The notes under the pieces were generated by a model, which did no database searches, was not told where the DNA came from, and worked only from the letters and a program-made list of their open reading frames with translations. Below, piece by piece: positions 60,092 through 64,000 of a stretch of 64,000 bases of DNA. How positions within the stretch are numbered: the first letter of the stretch is position 1; the number at the start of each line of letters is the position of its first letter. Source of the stretch: Limosilactobacillus caccae. GTDB lineage: Bacteria; Bacillota; Bacilli; Lactobacillales; Lactobacillaceae. The DNA lies in assembly GCF_900156885.1 (NCBI RefSeq), contig NZ_FTOY01000008.1, positions 209,977 through 273,976 of the forward strand, read 5' to 3'. A program made the translations under genes and the position numbers.

Positions 60092-61387
60092 ATGAAAACA
60101 CTACATCCTGTAACGAAGGGGCTCCACGGCCGCCTCATCGTCCCCGGTGATAAGAGTATTTCTCACCGGGCAGTAATGATTGGCGCACTGAGTGACGGGC
60201 CCACCGAGATTAGTCATTTTTTAACGGGGGATGATTGCGAATCGACAATCAACGCATTTCGGGCGCTCGGCGTTCAGATTGAACAAGATGGTGAACGGGT
60301 CCTAGTACATGGCAAGGGGATATCAGGGCTGAAAAAGCCGACCCACCCGTTAGCGATGGGAAATTCAGGAACGACCACCCGGTTGATGATGGGGATCCTT
60401 GCCGGGACGAACTTCACCAGCGAACTAATCGGTGACCAATCGCTACAACGGCGGCCGATGGAACGGGTCAGCATCCCCTTGCAAATGTTCGGTGGGGAAG
60501 TGGTGTTAAGCCCCCACGGAACCCTCCCAGCAAAGGTGATTGGTCATCAGCTCCACCACGCTAACTACCAGATGACGGTTGCCAGTGCGCAGGTAAAGAG
60601 TGCCCTGATCTTCGCTGCCCTACAAGCGGACGGCCCATCGACGATTATTGAGAAATTACCGACGCGTGACCACACCGAAATCATGCTGCGACAGTTTGGC
60701 GCTGATATTAAGACGGTTGACCACCAGAGGATAATTGTGAGACCACAGCCACATTTGCGGGGGCAAGCAGTAGAAGTGCCGGGGGATGTTTCTTCCGCCG
60801 CGTTTTTCCTTGTCGCAGGCGCGATTATTCCTCATTCCGACATCACCCTGGAGCATGTCAACCTTAACCCTACGCGGACGGGGATTATTCGGGTCTTACA
60901 AAAGATGGGCGCTAGGATTGTGGTTGAAGAAGTGCCGTCAGCCGGTGAACCATTGGGCAATATTCGAATTATGACAAGTGAGTTGTCACCGATTGAGATT
61001 GGTGCTGCAGATATTCCATCCGTGATTGATGAGCTACCCCTAGTTGCCCTGCTGGCAGCGTGTGCAGGAGGGCAAAGCAAGATCACGGGGGCACAGGAAT
61101 TACGGGTGAAGGAAACTGACCGGATTAAGACGGTGGTCACCGAGCTACGGAAATTTGGGGTTACTGTCACTGAACTTGCGGATGGAATGATCATTGAAGG
61201 TCGCCAGGAATGGGCGGAAGAAACGGTGAAGTTGGATAGCTATGGTGACCACCGAATTGGGATGATGGACGTTATTGCTTCATTAAAGGCTCATCAGGAA
61301 ATGCTACTAGCGAATGACCAGGCCATCAATGTTTCATACCCAGGCTTTTTTGCTGATTTATCTTTATTAGGAGGAAAAACAAAATGA
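60092..61387 (+). CDS. aroA: EPSP synthase (3-phosphoshikimate 1-carboxyvinyltransferase)
   Basis: This 431-residue enzyme has VPGDKSISHRAVMIGALS, MGNSGTTTRLMMGILAG, RRPMERV and the late VKETDRIKTV motif. It joins shikimate-3-phosphate and phosphoenolpyruvate. A GGAGG site precedes the ATG. It overlaps tyrA by four bases. Confidence 0.96.
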   Translation: MKTLHPVTKGLHGRLIVPGDKSISHRAVMIGALSDGPTEISHFLTGDDCESTINAFRALGVQIEQDGERVLVHGKGISGLKKPTHPLAMGNSGTTTRLMMGILAGTNFTSELIGDQSLQRRPMERVSIPLQMFGGEVVLSPHGTLPAKVIGHQLHHANYQMTVASAQVKSALIFAALQADGPSTIIEKLPTRDHTEIMLRQFGADIKTVDHQRIIVRPQPHLRGQAVEVPGDVSSAAFFLVAGAIIPHSDITLEHVNLNPTRTGIIRVLQKMGARIVVEEVPSAGEPLGNIRIMTSELSPIEIGAADIPSVIDELPLVALLAACAGGQSKITGAQELRVKETDRIKTVVTELRKFGVTVTELADGMIIEGRQEWAEETVKLDSYGDHRIGMMDVIASLKAHQEMLLANDQAINVSYPGFFADLSLLGGKTK

Positions 61388-62460
61388 CGACGGTGTTTAT
61401 CAAGGGACTGGGCCTTATCGGTAGCTCACTCGCCCGGGCAATAAAAAGGGTCCACCCCTCTTACAAGATCATGGCGAGTGACATTGATTCGGCGGCGATT
61501 GAATATGCGTTAGCAAATGAGTTGATTGATGAGGGCGTCACGGGCTTTCACGGGGTGAACCAAGCTGACTTTATTATTCTCGCCAGCCCGGTTTCGCAAA
61601 TAATTACAGACATTACGGCCCTGGCAAAGGAGCAATTAAAAGCGGGCGTGATTGTCACCGACGTCGGGAGCACCAAGGCGACGATCATGGCGGCAGCAAA
61701 GCAGCTTGCAAGCAACAAAGTTACCTTTATCGGTGGTCACCCGATGGCCGGGTCGCATAAGTCGGGAGTTGCCGCCGGAAAAGCGGACTTGATTGAGAAT
61801 GCATACTACTTTTTAATTCCGTTGGTAGACGGTAAGGGGGTTGCGGCGATAAAAGACCTGTTAGCTGGGACGGGGGCTAAGTGGTTACTTACCAATGCCA
61901 GCAAGCATGACTTGATCGTTACCCAGATAAGCGACCTCCCCCACGTAATTGCTGCTGCATTGGTTAATAACACTGAAGATGTGTTTGCAGCGGACCCCCT
62001 TGGGATGCGGGTAGCGGCCGGGGGATTCAAGTCCGTCACGAGAATTGCGGCATCTAATCCCGTCATGTGGAGTGCCATTATGCTGAACAACCAACGCTTA
62101 ATCACTGCCCACCTTCAAAGCTACATTGATGACTTAGCGCGGATTAAGGCACTAATTGCAGCGGGAGATAAGCAGGCCATCCACCAATTCTTTACGCGGG
62201 CGAAGGCTGGGCGGGAGAGTTTGAACGCGACAACGAGAGCGCCATTTTACGACCTCTTCCTTAATATCCCTGACCGCCCGGGTGAAATTGCCCGGGTGAC
62301 CCACGTAGTTGCCGCGGCTGGAATCTCGCTAGTCAACCTGCAAATCTTAGAAGTTCGCGAAGACATTAACGGGATTTTGCAGCTTGTCTTTGCTCGCGAG
62401 GATGAACGGGAGCGAGCTGCCACAGTATTAAAGAAGGACTACGAAATTGTGACGAGGTGA
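61384..62460 (+). CDS. tyrA: Prephenate dehydrogenase TyrA with ACT domain
   Basis: This 358-residue enzyme has an N-terminal nucleotide fold (IKGLGLIGSSLARAIKR), ILASPVSQI, TDVGSTKA, and the catalytic region GGHPMAGSHKSGV. A C-terminal ACT domain (LNIPDRPGEIARVTHVVAAAGISLVNLQI, about residues 295-358) suggests feedback by tyrosine. It makes 4-hydroxyphenylpyruvate from prephenate. Confidence 0.95.
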   Translation: MTTVFIKGLGLIGSSLARAIKRVHPSYKIMASDIDSAAIEYALANELIDEGVTGFHGVNQADFIILASPVSQIITDITALAKEQLKAGVIVTDVGSTKATIMAAAKQLASNKVTFIGGHPMAGSHKSGVAAGKADLIENAYYFLIPLVDGKGVAAIKDLLAGTGAKWLLTNASKHDLIVTQISDLPHVIAAALVNNTEDVFAADPLGMRVAAGGFKSVTRIAASNPVMWSAIMLNNQRLITAHLQSYIDDLARIKALIAAGDKQAIHQFFTRAKAGRESLNATTRAPFYDLFLNIPDRPGEIARVTHVVAAAGISLVNLQILEVREDINGILQLVFAREDERERAATVLKKDYEIVTR

Positions 62461-62465
62461 GATAA

Positions 62466-62969
62466 ATGAAGTTAATTTTAATTGGGTTTATGGCTAGTGG
62501 AAAGACATCCGTAAGCCACTTCTTGCACCAGAAACTAGGCTTGCCGCTGTTAGACCTTGACCAGGAAATCGAACGACGAACAGGCCAGACAATCCCCAAA
62601 ATTTTTGCGACTGGTGGTGAGGAGCAGTTCCGTCAGATCGAACACCAAACGCTCAGCCAGGTTGCTGCTTTCCCTGGGATCTTGGCAACGGGCGGCGGAA
62701 CGCCATTGCGCGTCGATAACCAGCAGATTTTAGCAGCGACTGCAGCACCAGTGGTGTTACTTAAGGCAAGTCCGGAAGTAACGTATGCCCGCTTGCGGAG
62801 ACAAACAGGGCGGCCACTAGCAGATAATTTGACAATCGACGGGATTAGTCAGCTGCAAGAACAACGTCAGGCAGCATACGATCGCTGTGCTGATATAACG
62901 ATTAATACGGATGACTTAGCAGTGACGGAAATTGCTAAGCAAATTATGCCATTAATTCACTTGCCCTGA
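62466..62969 (+). CDS. aroK: Shikimate kinase
   Basis: This 167-residue P-loop kinase has Walker A GFMASGKTSV, LDLDQEIERRTG, ATGGEEQFRQIEHQTL and ILATGGGTPLR (substrate GGG), and the lid RRQTGRPLADN. It phosphorylates shikimate for AroA and is the last recognised gene of the operon. Confidence 0.95.
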   Translation: MKLILIGFMASGKTSVSHFLHQKLGLPLLDLDQEIERRTGQTIPKIFATGGEEQFRQIEHQTLSQVAAFPGILATGGGTPLRVDNQQILAATAAPVVLLKASPEVTYARLRRQTGRPLADNLTIDGISQLQEQRQAAYDRCADITINTDDLAVTEIAKQIMPLIHLP

Positions 62970-63027
62970 GATTGTGTTAGACTAGAGGAGTTAAGCCGCA
63001 CCTAATTGATAAACTGAGGTGGAAAAC

Positions 63028-63519
63028 GTGGAAAAGGTAAAACAAAAACGTCATCTAAGCTTGATTATCTTTTTAGTCGTCTTAATCGGCTTATTGGTTG
63101 TCCTGGGGATGAATGTTAAGCAGTTTAGTCAAAAACAATTAAACCCAGTTGTTGAAACGAGCAAGAAGGCCGCACAACAATCTTCGGCAACGAGGAGTGA
63201 CGTGGAAGCGATCGTCGGGGCATACCGTGATGATGAAGATGGTGCCGCAATTGTCTTGAATGAAGACGGAACTGGGCGGTATGTATATGCGGATAAGCAT
63301 AATCCCGATACTGATGATCAGCTGACGTGGAAAAAGGATGGCGACCAGTATCAAATTGATTTGCGCGATAAGGATGTTGTCAATCCACTGACTGCTAAGC
63401 TAACAGGTAAGCAGTTGGTGATTAGCGGTAATGGTGGTTGGAACACGGAAAGTTTCCAGCAGGTTGCCGGTCAGTTAGACTTAACTACCTTTCTTCGCCA
63501 GCAGCATGGTGAAAAATAA
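63028..63519 (+). CDS. Membrane-anchored protein of unknown function
   Basis: This 163-residue product has an N-terminal membrane anchor (LIIFLVVLIGLLVVLGMNV), a short linker and an outer domain with ILNEDGTG-like and DGDQYQIDLRD strands, like small lipocalin/DUF-type domains that read X-DGTGRYVY. No function is known to me. The GTG at 63028 lies 6-7 nt after GAGGTG; an earlier GTG at 63019 is part of that site. It lies 58 bp after aroK and may be read from the same message. Confidence 0.72.
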   Translation: MEKVKQKRHLSLIIFLVVLIGLLVVLGMNVKQFSQKQLNPVVETSKKAAQQSSATRSDVEAIVGAYRDDEDGAAIVLNEDGTGRYVYADKHNPDTDDQLTWKKDGDQYQIDLRDKDVVNPLTAKLTGKQLVISGNGGWNTESFQQVAGQLDLTTFLRQQHGEK

Positions 63520-63720
63520 TTTTAGTTTTTTAAAATTTACTCTTGCATGAAGGGGAGGAGGTATGTATAATTTATATCTGTTGTCACCACAGAGTTTCAA
63601 CTAGACCAATTTTAACTTTCGTATCATTGAACAATTTTGTTCATCAGTGATAGAGATGAATGAACGTTCATGAGCGATGAATTGTGATGGCTGATGTAAC
63701 GGTGCTGATGGTAATTAATT
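63520..63720. other. Region between aro operon and rRNA promoters: promoter and palindromes without a gene
   Basis: An extended -10 promoter is visible: TTGCAT (63543-63548), a 17-nt spacer and TATG-TATAAT (63566-63571). Downstream lie TGAACA/TGTTCA (63628-63633 with 63639-63644) and the palindrome ATGAACGTTCAT (63660-63671). No coding frame of useful length follows. A small RNA or a regulated upstream rRNA promoter is possible. Confidence 0.5.
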
Positions 63721-63731
63721 AAAAATTATTG

Positions 63732-63760
63732 TTGACATCAAGTTGACGACATGATATTAT
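63732..63760 (+). promoter_or_regulatory. rRNA-type promoter P1
   Basis: TTGACA (63732-63737), a 17-nt spacer and TATTAT (63755-63760), preceded by an A/T tract (AATTAATTAAAAATTATTG) like an UP element. Confidence 0.7.
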
Positions 63761-63820
63761 AATAAAGTTGCTGATTGAGTTATCGATCAAAAGAAATTCT
63801 GAATTAATTAAAATTTCTTC

Positions 63821-63850
63821 TTGACAAACCAATCAACGTTATGATAAAAT
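63821..63850 (+). promoter_or_regulatory. rRNA-type promoter P2
   Basis: TTGACA (63821-63826), an 18-nt spacer and TAAAAT (63845-63850), preceded by an A/T-rich tract. Tandem strong promoters are typical of rRNA operons. Confidence 0.72.
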
Positions 63851-63856
63851 ATAAAT

Positions 63857-64000
63857 GTTGATTGGCTGCTTAGTTAGCCAACAAGGTAGACCTTTGAAAA
63901 CTGAACAAAGTTTCGACGAATCAAATGTGTAGGGTCTTCAATCATTTATGATTTGAAGCAAAACATTTGCGAAGTCAATTCGCTTAATAATTAATTTATT
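63857..64000 (+). other. Leader of an rRNA operon (16S gene just outside window)
   Basis: The stretch CCTTTGAAAACTGAACAAAG (63891-63910) is the familiar pre-16S/antitermination leader motif of lactobacilli, and the following AT-rich, gene-free sequence fits the 5' precursor of 16S rRNA. The mature 16S start is not in the window, so this is inference from the leader. Confidence 0.75.

Noticed and set aside
63562..63603. A 13-codon frame starting right after GGAGGAGGT
   Set aside because: The ATG touches the ribosome-site-like sequence with no spacing, and it lies in the spacer and -10 of a good promoter, so it would not be transcribed from that promoter.

Overview
The window looks like a chromosomal segment of a heterofermentative lactic acid bacterium, most probably a Limosilactobacillus-type member of the Lactobacillaceae. 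The reasons are two LPQTG sortase-anchored surface proteins, strong GGAGG ribosome sites, CGG-rich arginine codon use, cre-type catabolite sites, and genes typical of that family (SEC10/PgrA surface protein, YfhO protein, GH32 sucrose pair, GH30 beta-glucuronidases). The genus is an inference. No phage, insertion sequence, CRISPR array or tRNA was seen.

Layout. 1-3.2 kb: 3' part of a large Rib-like repeat adhesin. 3.4-6.2 kb: PepSY protein and a two-component system (minus strand). 6.2-9.9 kb: glutaredoxin-like protein, NagB, and a sucrose permease/GH32 operon with a clear promoter and cre-type operator. 10.1-15.1 kb: small secreted protein, potassium channel, YfhO membrane protein, ComX/SigH-like sigma factor. 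15.4-19.3 kb: incomplete menaquinone set (hotdog thioesterase, MenB, MenE) plus an MFS transporter. 19.6-23.3 kb: SEC10/PgrA-type LPQTG protein. 23.4-25.1 kb: DUF71-type ATPase and nucleoside hydrolase.

25.3-53.8 kb is a very large uronate catabolism region. It holds three local regulators (LacI, IclR and GntR types) and three transporters: a GPH symporter, an SLC45-like MFS and an orphan galactitol-type PTS IIC. Three intracellular beta-glucuronidase candidates (two tandem GH30, one GH2) release glucuronate. UxaC, UxuB and UxuA serve the glucuronate branch, UxaC, UxaB and UxaA the galacturonate branch, and KduI and KduD the unsaturated-uronate branch. All converge on KdgK and two nearly identical KdgA aldolases. 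The region also carries a condensation-type acyltransferase-like gene, an aldose epimerase-like gene, and a 58-residue secreted peptide gene with its own promoter and operator. Three operator families can be read by eye: a TGTT-ACGT-AACA type, a TTGATATATTAATATATCAA palindrome, and a GAAAT-n3-ATTTC palindrome. Catabolite-control sites are added at several promoters. The two UxaA paralogues have lost complementary sets of conserved cysteine motifs, which suggests one enzyme made of two different subunits.

54-63.5 kb: a secreted histidine phosphatase, then an aromatic amino acid operon (transporter, aroE, aroD, chorismate mutase, aroC, prephenate-dehydratase-like, aroA, tyrA, aroK). A Phe/Tyr-rich 20-residue leader peptide and a strong attenuator hairpin precede it. 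The window ends in tandem promoters and a leader that look like the start of an rRNA operon, with the 16S gene just outside.
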